From contig NZ_BFAV01000157.1 of NCBI RefSeq assembly GCF_002933875.1, forward strand, positions 62,001 to 126,000: a stretch of DNA of 64,000 bases. Reading direction: 5' to 3'. Position 1 is the first letter of the stretch. Each line of letters opens with the position of its first letter. Shown here piece by piece: positions 52,594-61,449 of the stretch. Position numbers and translations under genes: made by a program. This stretch comes from Desulfocucumis palustris. Its GTDB lineage: Bacteria; Bacillota; Desulfotomaculia; Desulfotomaculales; Desulfocucumaceae. The notes beneath the pieces were generated by a model. The model was not told the DNA's origin, searched no databases, and saw only the letters and a program-made list of their open reading frames with translations.

Positions 52594-54144
52594 CTAGTTC
52601 AAGTCTATATTATATTCTTTCATTTTTCTATATAGAGTGTTTCTTCCTATACCCAGTGACCTGGAAGCGGAGGTTACGTTACCCCGGTGATACGAGAGGG
52701 CGTCCCTGATGGCCCTGGCCTCCACCTCCTGCAGGGCGGGCGGCTCCGGGCGCGGCAGTTTTCTGGTGTCTATGGCCTCGCCTATGGCCGAGTCGATGGC
52801 CCGGACCAGCCGGTGGGCTATCAGCAGTTCCTCGGGACTCATACTTACCAGCCCTTCCCTGTGGTCCAAAAGATTCTGCAGCTGCCCGTTAATAGTATTG
52901 GCCGGAACATTATCGGCCGCGTTTATGTCCGCGGTCTGCCAGTTATTTTGAGGAAACAGCGAATTCATAATTTTATCGGACAAATGATTTGGCAATATCA
53001 CCGGGCCGTCACACAGGGCCACCGCCTGGTCGATGGTATTTGCCAGTTCCCTTATGTTTCCCGGCCAGGAGTATTCCATGAGTAAACGCATGGTCTCCCC
53101 GGAAACCTGGGGTGGCTCTTTGTCCGCAAATTCGGAGTTGCGCTTTAAAAAATGTTTTACCAGCAGCGGTATATCCTCCCGCCGTTCCCTTAAAGGGGGG
53201 AGTTCAAAGCGCACCACATCCAGACGGTAAAACAGATCCTCCCTGAACAGTTTGTCCCTAACCGCCTGCTCCAGGTCTATGTTGGTGGCCGCAACAATTC
53301 TTACATCGGTGTGTATGGTTTTTTCCCCGCCCACCCGTAAGAATTCGCCTGTCTCCAGTACCCGTAACAGTTTTACCTGAATGGACAGGCTGGCCTCGCC
53401 TATTTCATCCAGAAACAGCGTGCCCCGGTCAGCAAGCTCGAATATCCCCCTGCGCTGGCTGGAAGCTCCGGTAAAAGCTCCCTTCTCGTGTCCGAACAAT
53501 TCGCTTTCCAGGAGATTTTCAGGAAAGGCGCCGCAGTTGACCGGTATAAACAGCATGTCGGAACGGTTGCTGGCCGCATGTATAAACCTGGCCAGCACCT
53601 CTTTGCCGGTGCCGGTTTCCCCCTGTATCAAAACGTTGATATTTTTTTTGGCTATCTTATCCGCAATGGATACCATCTTGAACATTTTTGCGGTGCCGCC
53701 CACCAGAAAGCCGGCCTTAGCGGCTGTATTGAACCATTCCGGCTGTGTTCCGGCGCCATGCTGAAGGCTTTTCCCGTAGTCGCAGGCTTTGTCTATTAAA
53801 TCCTCCACTTCAGCTATATCCTCAAAAGGTTTGTCTATATAGTCAAACGCCCCCAGCTGAATGGCCTTTACAGCGGTTTTGGTGGTGCTGTAGCCGGTCA
53901 TGATAATAACTTCACAGCCGGGCTGGCGGTTTTTAATTTCCTGCAGCAGGCTCAGCCCGTTGGCATCCGGCAATTTCAAATCCACCATGGCCACCTGGTA
54001 CTGCTGCTCGTCCAGCGCCCGGACGGCCTCCGCGCCACTGGCGGCGACCTTTACCCGGTAGCCCTTGCGCTCCAGCAAGCGGCGGAAAAAAGTCCCCACT
54101 TCCATCTCGTCGTCGATAACCAATACATAGCTCTGGTCGTTCAA
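52594..54144 (-). CDS. sigma-54-dependent response regulator (NtrC/AtoC type)
   Basis: 516 residues from the TTG at 54144, which follows AGGAGGGG; the in-frame TTG 27 bases earlier lies before that site. Domains: receiver with Asp55 (AMVDLKLPDANG), AAA+ core with GETGTGKEVLARFIH, the sigma-54 contact loop GAFTGA, and RLDVVRFELPPLRERREDI, then a Fis-type helix-turn-helix (GNVTSASRSLGIGRNTLYRKMKEY at the end). It activates sigma-54 promoters after phosphorylation, presumably by the kinase at 54265. Good -24/-12 sequences occur at 58957, 63423 and 63681. Confidence 0.95.
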   Translation of the reverse strand: MNDQSYVLVIDDEMEVGTFFRRLLERKGYRVKVAASGAEAVRALDEQQYQVAMVDLKLPDANGLSLLQEIKNRQPGCEVIIMTGYSTTKTAVKAIQLGAFDYIDKPFEDIAEVEDLIDKACDYGKSLQHGAGTQPEWFNTAAKAGFLVGGTAKMFKMVSIADKIAKKNINVLIQGETGTGKEVLARFIHAASNRSDMLFIPVNCGAFPENLLESELFGHEKGAFTGASSQRRGIFELADRGTLFLDEIGEASLSIQVKLLRVLETGEFLRVGGEKTIHTDVRIVAATNIDLEQAVRDKLFREDLFYRLDVVRFELPPLRERREDIPLLVKHFLKRNSEFADKEPPQVSGETMRLLMEYSWPGNIRELANTIDQAVALCDGPVILPNHLSDKIMNSLFPQNNWQTADINAADNVPANTINGQLQNLLDHREGLVSMSPEELLIAHRLVRAIDSAIGEAIDTRKLPRPEPPALQEVEARAIRDALSYHRGNVTSASRSLGIGRNTLYRKMKEYNIDLN

Positions 54145-54264
54145 AATACCCCTCCTAAGAGACTGATGCAAAACACATTTGCCCGGGTTTGCCTAAACAA
54201 AACCCGTAGGCCCCCGCCCGGGGCTCAAAAGTTAGCCGAAGACAGGGTTCCATCGGCACCGGAA

Positions 54265-55968
54265 TTATTTGTTAAGCATTTTCATATGGTCGCACAGGGG
54301 TAAAACCAGTGAAAACACACTTCCTTCTCCCGGGCTGCTTTCCACATTGATTGTCCCGCCGTGGGCCTGGGCAATGCCCAGGCTGACGCTTAAACCCAGT
54401 CCGGTGCCCTTTGTGGTCTCCTTGCTGGTATAAAAGGGGTTGAATATTTTAGCCGCCCTGTCCGGTTTGATCCCCTCACCGTTGTCTTTAACCGCCAGCA
54501 CCAGGCTCCGGCCGGCCTCGCCGTCCGATACCACCCCGGTGCTTATTTCTATAACCTTTTCGCCTTCCTTTTTATCCAGGGCGTCCCTGGCGTTTAACAG
54601 CAGATTCAGGAGCACCTGGTCCAGTTGGTGGCCGTTGGCTTTTATCTTCGGCAAATCAGGGGCCAGGTTAATTTTTATATCCACGCTGTTCCTGTTTATC
54701 TGGTAATGAATAAGACTTAAAACCCTCTCCACCACCTCGTTGAGGTCGGTGGGCCCCATGGGCCTCTCTTCCTGGCGGGAAAAGATTAGAAGGTTCTGAA
54801 TAATCTTTTTACACCTGAGCCCGCAGTTTACAATATCCTTCAACAAATCGTAAGAAGGGTCGCTCTCTTCCATGTCCCGCAGCAGCATTTGGGCGTTGCC
54901 GATAATTACCGTCATGGGGCTGTTCAGCTCATGGGCCACTCCGGCGGCCATTTCCCCTATGGCAGCCAGTTTTCCGGACTGCGAAAGCTGTTCCTCCATC
55001 CTGGCCTTTTCAGTTATATCCTTAATATGGTGTATCACGGCGTAAACATCGGAATTGGTATTGTATACGGGGTAGTAGGAAACATCAAAAACCTGGCCGG
55101 AGGATAGCTGCAATTTCCTGTATACCGGATTCCGGGTTTCAACCGCCTCGTCCATGAAGCAGACATCACACTTTGTCTGTCGGTTCCACAACAGCTCGTA
55201 GCATTTTTTGTTCCGCCAGCTTTCCTCGCCGGGGTTCTCGTTCAGCGGGCGCATTCTCTCGTTGGAGCGGATAATGTTGTACCCCAGGTCAAACATGAAA
55301 ATGGGATCGGTCACCGACCAGAAGGTCTTTTCCCACTCGTTCTTGCTGCGCAGAACCTCCTCGTAAAGCTTGGCGTTTTCAACGTATATGGCCAGTTGAG
55401 CCGCCAGCTGCTGAATAAAGAAAGACTGGCTTTCATCGTAAACATCCCTGGCTTTACTGCCCAGCATCAGCACCCCGATGGCTTTGCCCCTCACAATCAG
55501 GGGAATCAAGGCCACGGCGATCAACTGCAAATCCCTAACCATGCCGCAGTCAAAAAGCTTTTCGTATTCGGGAAGATGGTAGTACCCGCTCTCCCTGGTT
55601 TCCACGGTACGCCAGAAAAGCGACGTCCGGGGAACATTATTATCCATGCATTCGGCCCGGGGAACGGTGGCCGTGATTTTCAGGTCGTCGCCCTTAAGCA
55701 GCGCCAGGGCCATAAAATCACAATTTATAACCAGGGGCAATTTTTGATACACCCTTTTTATTATGTCGCCCAGGGACATGTCTATATTTATGTCCTTGGC
55801 CAGCTGGTGGAGTATTTCCAGGCTGTTGTTCTGCAGCTCCATCTGTTTGTTCTGCTTTTTCAACTCCAGGTAATAATTCAGCTTGGAGGAATCCACCCCG
55901 GTCAGGTTTTCTATAAGTTTTTGCTTGTTGTTAAAAATAAATATCCCCCCTAAATCCCGAATCGCCAA
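54265..55968 (-). CDS. soluble GAF-PAS sensor histidine kinase
   Basis: This 567-residue cytoplasmic kinase has a short coiled coil (30-50), a GAF domain (about 55-205), a PAS domain (about 212-330), the dimerisation helix with phosphorylated His in VAHELNSPMTVIIGNAQML, and the ATPase domain (LLNARDALDKKEG, KDNGEGI, TGLGLSVSLGIAQAHGG). The PAS part contains C-x10-C-x2-C (KCYELL...KCDVCF), a cluster that could hold a metal or sense redox state. No membrane segment is visible. The gene lies between adh and the response regulator and is probably co-transcribed with both; the start codon (TTG at 55968) is uncertain. Confidence 0.9.
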   Translation of the reverse strand: MAIRDLGGIFIFNNKQKLIENLTGVDSSKLNYYLELKKQNKQMELQNNSLEILHQLAKDINIDMSLGDIIKRVYQKLPLVINCDFMALALLKGDDLKITATVPRAECMDNNVPRTSLFWRTVETRESGYYHLPEYEKLFDCGMVRDLQLIAVALIPLIVRGKAIGVLMLGSKARDVYDESQSFFIQQLAAQLAIYVENAKLYEEVLRSKNEWEKTFWSVTDPIFMFDLGYNIIRSNERMRPLNENPGEESWRNKKCYELLWNRQTKCDVCFMDEAVETRNPVYRKLQLSSGQVFDVSYYPVYNTNSDVYAVIHHIKDITEKARMEEQLSQSGKLAAIGEMAAGVAHELNSPMTVIIGNAQMLLRDMEESDPSYDLLKDIVNCGLRCKKIIQNLLIFSRQEERPMGPTDLNEVVERVLSLIHYQINRNSVDIKINLAPDLPKIKANGHQLDQVLLNLLLNARDALDKKEGEKVIEISTGVVSDGEAGRSLVLAVKDNGEGIKPDRAAKIFNPFYTSKETTKGTGLGLSVSLGIAQAHGGTINVESSPGEGSVFSLVLPLCDHMKMLNK

Positions 55969-55980
55969 ACTGCTTACGGC

Positions 55981-57129
55981 CTACAGGGCGCGCCGGTAAA
56001 TGCCCGCGATATCCTCCTGGCCGCAGTCCCTGGGATTGGTGATAAGACAGGTGTCCATCAAGGCGTTTTCACTCAACCTGGGAATAATGTCATCGCTCAG
56101 GCCCACCGCGGAAAGGCTCTCGGGCAGTCCGATATCCTTTACCAGGCGCCTTACCTCGGCTATAGCCCGGTCCGCCGCCTCCCATTTGCTTAGGCCCGTG
56201 ACATTCACCCCGAAGGCTTCAGCCACCCGGGCGTATTTATCCGCGCAGGCTATGCTGTTGTATTCCATTACATGGGGAAGTAAAATACCGTTGGTTTCCC
56301 CATGGAACAGATCCAGCAGGGCGTCTATCTGGTGGGTCATGGCGTGGGTAACGCCCAGTATCGCATTGGAAAAAGCCAGTCCGGCCTGCAGACTGGCCAT
56401 GGACATGGCGGCCTTGGCGTCAAGGTTGGTGCTGCAAGCCACGGATTCCCTGAGATTGTTGGCGATGATCCTGATGGCGTTTAAAGCCTGTACATCAGTT
56501 AACTCGGTGGCTGCCAGGGAAACATAGGACTCTATGGCGTGGCTTAAGGCGTCAATACCGGTGCCGGCTGTAAGACGGGGATTTTTGGTCTGAAGCACCG
56601 TGGGGTCCACAATAGCTATGTCCGGCACCAGGGATTTGGATACTATTACCATCTTGGCTTTTCTTTTTTTATTAACGATTATTGTAAACTGGGAAACCTC
56701 CGAGCCTGATCCCGCGGTGGTGGGAACTATCACCATGGGCGGCAGGGGTTTGGTTACCTTGTTAATCCCTTCATAGTCGGCGATTTCGCCCCCGTTGGTG
56801 GCCAGTATGGCTATTGCCTTGGCCACGTCTATGGGGCTGCCGCCCCCCACCGCCAGCAGTCCGTCACAGCCGGAAGCCATATATTCCGTGGCGGCCCGGG
56901 CAACCTCCATACATTTGGGGTTGGTGGTCAGACTGTTCCAGACCCTGTATTCAATTTTAGCCATTTTTAAAAAACTGAGAGCCTTTTCCACCCAGCCGCT
57001 ATTCAGCACACCCTCGTCGGTGACCACGAAAATCTTGGTTACCCCCAGGCGCACCGCGCTCTCTCCCACCTGATTCAGGGAACCAAGCCCCCATATTATT
57101 TCCGGGGCCACAAATTTGCTTATATTCAC
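55981..57129 (-). CDS. iron-containing alcohol dehydrogenase
   Basis: This 382-residue group III alcohol dehydrogenase has the NAD-binding GGGSPIDVAKAIA, the TTAGSGSEVSQFTII motif, and metal-ligand positions in AGTGIDALSHAIESYVS and VTHAMTHQIDALLDLFHGETNGILLPHV. The start is a GTG at 57129, 12 bases after GGAGG. It heads an apparent operon with the histidine kinase and sigma-54 activator (12- and 93-base gaps), which may sense its substrate or product. It is about 45% similar by eye to the second dehydrogenase at 59294, so the two are paralogues. Confidence 0.93.
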   Translation of the reverse strand: MNISKFVAPEIIWGLGSLNQVGESAVRLGVTKIFVVTDEGVLNSGWVEKALSFLKMAKIEYRVWNSLTTNPKCMEVARAATEYMASGCDGLLAVGGGSPIDVAKAIAILATNGGEIADYEGINKVTKPLPPMVIVPTTAGSGSEVSQFTIIVNKKRKAKMVIVSKSLVPDIAIVDPTVLQTKNPRLTAGTGIDALSHAIESYVSLAATELTDVQALNAIRIIANNLRESVACSTNLDAKAAMSMASLQAGLAFSNAILGVTHAMTHQIDALLDLFHGETNGILLPHVMEYNSIACADKYARVAEAFGVNVTGLSKWEAADRAIAEVRRLVKDIGLPESLSAVGLSDDIIPRLSENALMDTCLITNPRDCGQEDIAGIYRRAL

Positions 57130-57168
57130 GTTGCTTTTATTCCTCCATATATACTGCGATATATCATT

Positions 57169-57198
57169 ATTATATATAAACTTAAAGACTTAAGCCAA
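57169..57198 (-). promoter_or_regulatory. sigma-70-type promoter of the adh-kinase-activator operon
   Basis: On the minus strand TTGGCT (57198-57193) and TATAAT (57174-57169) are 18 bases apart, about 40 bases before the adh start codon. No -24/-12 element was found in this upstream region, so the regulators appear to be made from a housekeeping promoter. Confidence 0.6.
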
Positions 57199-57232
57199 TG
57201 GATTGTAATCCCACCGGCTAAAAGGCAGCCCC

Positions 57233-58420
57233 TTAAAGGTTTCCCAGCCGGGGATCCCTCGAGGCCAATTTATATACTTCCGTATATATCTTTTGTAAAG
57301 GCGCGCCGGATTGTTCCGCCAGAAGCTTGCAATCCTCATATTCCGGTGTCCAGTGAAGCACGGCGGCGGGCTCTCCGCCCCGGGCGACTTTTATCTTCAC
57401 GGCACCGTAAACGGTATCAACAGTAATAAAGTCTCTGTGCAACACTACTCTTTTTTCTTCCCTTACCCTTATTCCCAGGGTGGTGGTCTCCTTCAATATG
57501 ATATCCGCCGCGGTTTTCAGCTGCTCATCCCGGCACAGCACGGTGAGCAGGCCGCCGGGCCTGTTTTTTTTCATTTGCACCGGCGTTATGAAAACATCCA
57601 GTACTCCCGCCTTTAAAAGCAGGTGAAAAATATGTTCATAAAACTGGGGATTCATGTCGTCAATGTTGGTTTCAATTACCGTAACCGATTCCATAAATGC
57701 GCAGGAACGCTCAGCCTCGCCGAGCAATACCCGCAGGGTTCCAATTACGGTTCCTTCAGCCCCTATTCCATAACCCGCGGATTTCACCTTCATTTCCGGA
57801 GCGGCCCCGAATCCCCTGACTGCTGCAACAGCCAGGGCAGCGCCGGCCGGGGTCACCAGTTCCTCCCCGGTATTTAATAGTTTAACGGGAACATTCAGCA
57901 AAAGTTCCGCGGTCAGGGGGGTGGGAACCGGCAGTAAATTATTTCCTTTTATTGCCATGCCACTTCCCAGCGGCAGAGGCGAACAATAAACCTCGGGAGT
58001 CTGCATACTGTGCAGGGCCAGGGTTATTCCCGCCACAAACACCAGCGACTCCGCTGAAAAGGACTCAATAAAACCCCGTTCCCCCGGGGGCAGCCCGTAA
58101 ACCCTGTTCTCGGCCTCTTTCATTTTTTTCAACACCTTGAGAACATTGGTTTTAACCATATCCGGAAGACCGCTTTTTAAAACTATGTGCTCCGGTTCGG
58201 ATAGGCTTTTGAAATTTATTGCCTCCTTGCAAATAACCTTCAGCAAGGTTCCCCGGAGACCCAGGTTATGTTTTTTTTCAGTTTCGATACGCACTTTTTC
58301 CGGCATAAGGGAGTTCATGCTCCCCACCACATAAAGGGAATCGATCCCCGCGTCCAAAAGCGCCGCCATTAACGCGGCTTCACTGAGACCTGCGAAACAA
58401 TCAAAAAAAAGTATCTTCAT
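57233..58420 (-). CDS. LarC-like protein with degraded N-terminal and intact C-terminal half
   Basis: 395 residues from the ATG at 58420 (GGGAG upstream; in-frame codons before it are not LarC-like). It covers both LarC halves. The N-terminal half has lost residues kept in the LarC at 61446: the HFHE and VDAIVD motifs read FIES and ESLVFV, and the CMHG stretch reads GNNL. The C-terminal LarC2 half is well conserved (VIETNIDDMNPQFYEHIF, FITPVQMKKNRPGGLLTVLC), the part that binds CTP and inserts nickel in the pincer cofactor. It could supply LarC2 to the short LarC nearby. It is divergent from the adh at 59294. Confidence 0.8.
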   Translation of the reverse strand: MKILFFDCFAGLSEAALMAALLDAGIDSLYVVGSMNSLMPEKVRIETEKKHNLGLRGTLLKVICKEAINFKSLSEPEHIVLKSGLPDMVKTNVLKVLKKMKEAENRVYGLPPGERGFIESFSAESLVFVAGITLALHSMQTPEVYCSPLPLGSGMAIKGNNLLPVPTPLTAELLLNVPVKLLNTGEELVTPAGAALAVAAVRGFGAAPEMKVKSAGYGIGAEGTVIGTLRVLLGEAERSCAFMESVTVIETNIDDMNPQFYEHIFHLLLKAGVLDVFITPVQMKKNRPGGLLTVLCRDEQLKTAADIILKETTTLGIRVREEKRVVLHRDFITVDTVYGAVKIKVARGGEPAAVLHWTPEYEDCKLLAEQSGAPLQKIYTEVYKLASRDPRLGNL

Positions 58421-58574
58421 CTGGGAGGCTCCCTGTTTTTTTACGGTATTACGATATATTGAAAACATTATACTTAAAATGGCTACGGTTAACAAAGCAT
58501 TTGCGCGGAGAGCAACTTTTTACATTAAAAAATTACGTAAAAAACCAATAGCCTTCCCGGAGGCGGCCGGGTCT

Positions 58575-58607
58575 GAAAAAACCGGCAGCATAACCTCTGC
58601 CGGTTTT
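58575..58607 (-). terminator. hairpin with T run in the larC-like leader
   Basis: AAAACCGGCAG and its complement CTGCCGGTTTT enclose an 8-base loop, and on the minus strand the stem is followed by TTTTTTCAG. It lies about 155 bases before the larC-like start; it may insulate the gene or form part of a leader attenuator. Confidence 0.6.
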
Positions 58608-58884
58608 CGCCCGCGGCTGCCTTGCGCCCGTATCACAATTCATTCGTAAAATAAAAATTTCACGAATTTTGCATAAAAACATGCAAAATTCCCACCCAAT
58701 TATAATTTTGAAGCCGTTCCCGGCAGATAAGGCCAACCTCCGGCCGGCCCAAACCCCACCGGCCTCAAAACATCAGAATCCCTGCAAAGCCCGCCAAACC
58801 GTTCTGTTTTGGAGCAACCGTTCCAAATTGTGCGCATACCCTTGTCCCCAAATTAAACACCGGGCCGGGTTAGATACTCTATGA

Positions 58885-58904
58885 CCGGTTAAAAGTTTAA
58901 CCGG
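58885..58904. promoter_or_regulatory. candidate activator site upstream of the adh sigma-54 promoter
   Basis: CCGGTTAAA and TTTAACCGG form a 9-bp dyad around AG, centred about 88 bases before the predicted start of adh transcription, a normal distance for a sigma-54 activator. TTAACCGG recurs at 58926-58933, and ATGACCGGTT (from 58881) recurs upstream of aor at 63561. Confidence 0.55.
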
Positions 58905-58956
58905 GCTCTCCATGAAGTTGGCGGGTTAACCGGCTTGTTCAAAACCGGTGAATCAA

Positions 58957-58972
58957 TGGCATCCTATTTGCT
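58957..58972 (+). promoter_or_regulatory. sigma-54 (-24/-12) promoter of adh
   Basis: TGGCAT-CCTAT-TTGCT: GG at 58958 and GC at 58970 with exactly ten bases between, one mismatch from the TGGCAC/TTGC consensus. Transcription would start near 58983, giving a leader of about 310 bases. Confidence 0.75.
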
Positions 58973-59293
58973 ATTCACTCAAAATAATCTGTTTATTTGA
59001 GCTTTTTTGAAAAGAAGTGCAAGTGTGGTAAGGGAGGTGAAATACCGGCAGGCGCTAATCCAATCCGTTTCTGTATTATCTAAACATTTAAAAGATGTGA
59101 AAAATTTTGCAAAATCTTATTCACGCCCGCTACCATCAAGTGAGCAGACAGCATCGGCTCCGGATAATCGGGTTACTAAACACGGCTTACCTGGACAAGC
59201 GTATCAGGCCCGGCGGCGGCGCAGCAACAGCCCCCGGCAAAGATACCCTTAAAGTCCAACAAAATATTAATTATATCAAGGAGGAATTTTATA

Positions 59294-60460
59294 ATGGCAA
59301 TCGGCGAACAGGTATTTGGTTATTTTATTCCCACTGTTAACTTAATGGGTGTAGGTTCCCACAAGGAAATTCCCAATCAGGTTAAAACCCTGGGCGGCAC
59401 CAATGTTTTAATCGTTACCGATGCTTTCCTGGGCCGTGAAGGCGGAATGGCCGACGACATCAAGGCCATGCTGGAAGCCGCAGGCACTAAGGTTACTATT
59501 TATGCCGGAGCCGAGCCGAACCCCACCGACATTAACGTGCATGACGGCCTGAAAGTTTACCAGGACTGCGGCGCCGACATGATACTCTCCCTGGGCGGCG
59601 GCAGCTCCCACGACTGCGCCAAGGGCATCGGCATGGTAGCCACCAATAACTGCCATATCCGTGACTGCGAGGGCGTTGACAAGACCACAAAGCCCATGCC
59701 CCCCTTCATCGCTGTTAACACCACAGCCGGTACCGCTTCCGAAATGACCCGCTTCTGCATCATCACCAACACCAGCAACAAAGTTAAAATGGCCATCGTT
59801 GACTGGCGCTGCACCCCCAACGTGGCAATCAACGACCCCCTGTTAATGGTTGGCATGCCCCCGGCATTGACCGCCGCCACCGGAATGGACGCCCTGACCC
59901 ACGCGGTCGAGGCCTATGTGTCCACCATCGCCACCCCTGTAACCGACTCCGCGGCTTTAATGGCTATTAAACTCATTGCCACCAACCTGCGCAATGCGGT
60001 GGCCAACGGTCAGAACATGGTGGCCCGGGACAACATGGCTTATGCTGAATTCCTGGCCGGCATGGCTTTCAACAACGCTTCCCTGGGTTATGTTCACGCC
60101 ATGGCCCACCAGCTGGGCGGCTTCTACAATCTCCCCCACGGAGTTTGCAACGCCATCCTGCTGCCCCACGTTGAAGGCTTCAACCTGATTGCCTGCCCCG
60201 AGCGTTTCGTTGACATAGCTGTTGCCATGGGCGAAAATGTCGAAGGTTTATCCATGCGTGACGCCGCCGACCTGGCCCTGTCCGCCATCAAGAAGCTGTC
60301 CTCCGACGTGGGCATTCCCGCCGGCCTGACCGAACTGGGTGTTAAAGAACAAGACCTCAAGATTATGGCTGAAAACGCCATGAAAGACGCCTGCAGCTTC
60401 ACCAACCCGAGAACCGCCACATTAGACGACGTAATAAGCATCTTTAAGTCCGCTCTCTAA
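59294..60460 (+). CDS. iron-containing alcohol dehydrogenase, probably highly expressed
   Basis: The 388-residue group III dehydrogenase has GGGSSHDCAKGIGMVATN, NTTAGTASEMTRFCII and metal-site segments AATGMDALTHAVEAYVS and YVHAMAHQLGGFYNLPHGVCNAILLPHV. The ribosome site AAGGAGGA is strong and codon choice is more biased than in neighbours (AAC, ATC, GTT, GCC frequent), suggesting abundant protein. It has its own sigma-54 promoter and strong terminator, so it is monocistronic and likely induced by alcohol or aldehyde through the kinase/activator pair at 52594-55968. It should interconvert primary alcohols and aldehydes with NAD(H). Confidence 0.95.
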   Translation: MAIGEQVFGYFIPTVNLMGVGSHKEIPNQVKTLGGTNVLIVTDAFLGREGGMADDIKAMLEAAGTKVTIYAGAEPNPTDINVHDGLKVYQDCGADMILSLGGGSSHDCAKGIGMVATNNCHIRDCEGVDKTTKPMPPFIAVNTTAGTASEMTRFCIITNTSNKVKMAIVDWRCTPNVAINDPLLMVGMPPALTAATGMDALTHAVEAYVSTIATPVTDSAALMAIKLIATNLRNAVANGQNMVARDNMAYAEFLAGMAFNNASLGYVHAMAHQLGGFYNLPHGVCNAILLPHVEGFNLIACPERFVDIAVAMGENVEGLSMRDAADLALSAIKKLSSDVGIPAGLTELGVKEQDLKIMAENAMKDACSFTNPRTATLDDVISIFKSAL

Positions 60461-60491
60461 AATTACCACAGTAAATCCATATACTTACCGG

Positions 60492-60521
60492 CAGGTGGAC
60501 ATTGTTCCACCTGTTTTTTTT
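60492..60521 (+). terminator. terminator after adh
   Basis: CAGGTGGA/TCCACCTG stem with a six-base loop followed by eight T. Confidence 0.93.
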
Positions 60522-60684
60522 GCAGCTTCAGGAAGGCCCGCCTGCCTCCCGGAGGATTTCCCCGCCGGGAAACAACCTTTTCCGATCCCCAAGTAGACCT
60601 AATTGAAAAAAGGTATATAATTATAATGTACTTGCCCCCCTTGATTGCATATTGATAAAAGCACCTGAAAAGGAGCAGTAATTT

Positions 60685-61449
60685 ATGGTGAAAAATGAAC
60701 TGCGCCAATTGCTGGAGGATGTAAAAAACAACAGGGTTGAGATAAGTGACGCTTTAAACAAATTAAAGCACTTGCCATATGAAGACCTTGGCTTTGCGGT
60801 GGTGGACCACCACCGGGCGCTGCGCAAGGGGTTTCCGGAGGTAATCTTCTGCCAGGGAAAAACCGTGGAACAGGTGGCACAGATTTTTAATAAACTTTGC
60901 CAGGGAACCAGGAGCATTCTGGGGACCAGGGCCTCCCGGGAAGCCTACGGCGCGGTAAAGGAAATTTACCCGGACGCCGAATACCACGAACTGGCCGGAA
61001 CAATAGTGGTCAGGCGGGGTGAAGAACCGCCCCAAAAGGGAAACATACTGATTATGAGCGCCGGCACCGCGGACCTGCCCGTGGCCGAGGAAGCCTTCGT
61101 AACCGCGGAGATAATGGGAAACCACGTAAAAAGCTGCTACGACGTGGGGGTGGCGGGCATACACCGCCTGCTGGACAAACTGGAATTGATCCGCTGGGCC
61201 CATGTAATCATCGTGGTGGCGGGCATGGAGGGAGCACTGGCCAGCGTGGTGGGAGGCCTGGCCGACCAGCCCATTGTGGCGGTGCCCACCAGCGTGGGCT
61301 ACGGGGCCAGCTTCAACGGTTTATCCGCCCTTTTATGCATGCTTAACAGCTGCGCCTCGGGAGTAAGCGTGGTAAATATCGACAATGGATTTGGCGCAGC
61401 CGCCATGGCCAACGCCATCACCCGGCTGCTTGAAAGGACGGAAGCATGA
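60685..61449 (+). CDS. larB: nickel pincer cofactor biosynthesis protein LarB
   Basis: LarB carboxylates and hydrolyses nicotinic acid adenine dinucleotide to pyridinium-3,5-biscarboxylate mononucleotide, the first step of the nickel-pincer cofactor. The 254-residue protein has a helical N-terminus and a PurE-like C-terminal domain (MSAGTADLPVAEEAFVTAEIMG, VVAGMEGALASVVGGLADQPIVAVPTSVGYGASF in parts, residues 125-215). AAAGGAGC precedes the ATG. Its end overlaps larC as ATGA. Confidence 0.95.
   Translation: MVKNELRQLLEDVKNNRVEISDALNKLKHLPYEDLGFAVVDHHRALRKGFPEVIFCQGKTVEQVAQIFNKLCQGTRSILGTRASREAYGAVKEIYPDAEYHELAGTIVVRRGEEPPQKGNILIMSAGTADLPVAEEAFVTAEIMGNHVKSCYDVGVAGIHRLLDKLELIRWAHVIIVVAGMEGALASVVGGLADQPIVAVPTSVGYGASFNGLSALLCMLNSCASGVSVVNIDNGFGAAAMANAITRLLERTEA

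Larger units (their letters stand above)
58421..59293. other. long intergenic regulatory region between larC-like and adh
   Basis: About 870 bases hold only regulatory features: a minus-strand hairpin (58575-58607), an inverted repeat GAATTTTGCAT/ATGCAAAATTC at 58664-58691, a TTTGGA/TCCAAA dyad at 58808-58827, the CCGGTTAAA dyad at 58885, a -24/-12 promoter at 58957, and a roughly 310-base leader before adh. Leader open frames lack a start codon at a sensible distance from the GGGAGGTGA at 59031-59040. Confidence 0.6.

Noticed and set aside
52384-52635. Plus-strand frame of 83 residues between moaD and the sigma-54 activator
   Set aside because: No ribosome site, no homology pattern, and it overlaps the end of the convergent regulator gene.
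59007-59252. Open frame of up to 81 residues in the adh leader
   Set aside because: The only good ribosome site (GGGAGGTGA near 59035) has no start codon at the right distance, and the product is Arg/Ser/Pro-rich without domain signs.
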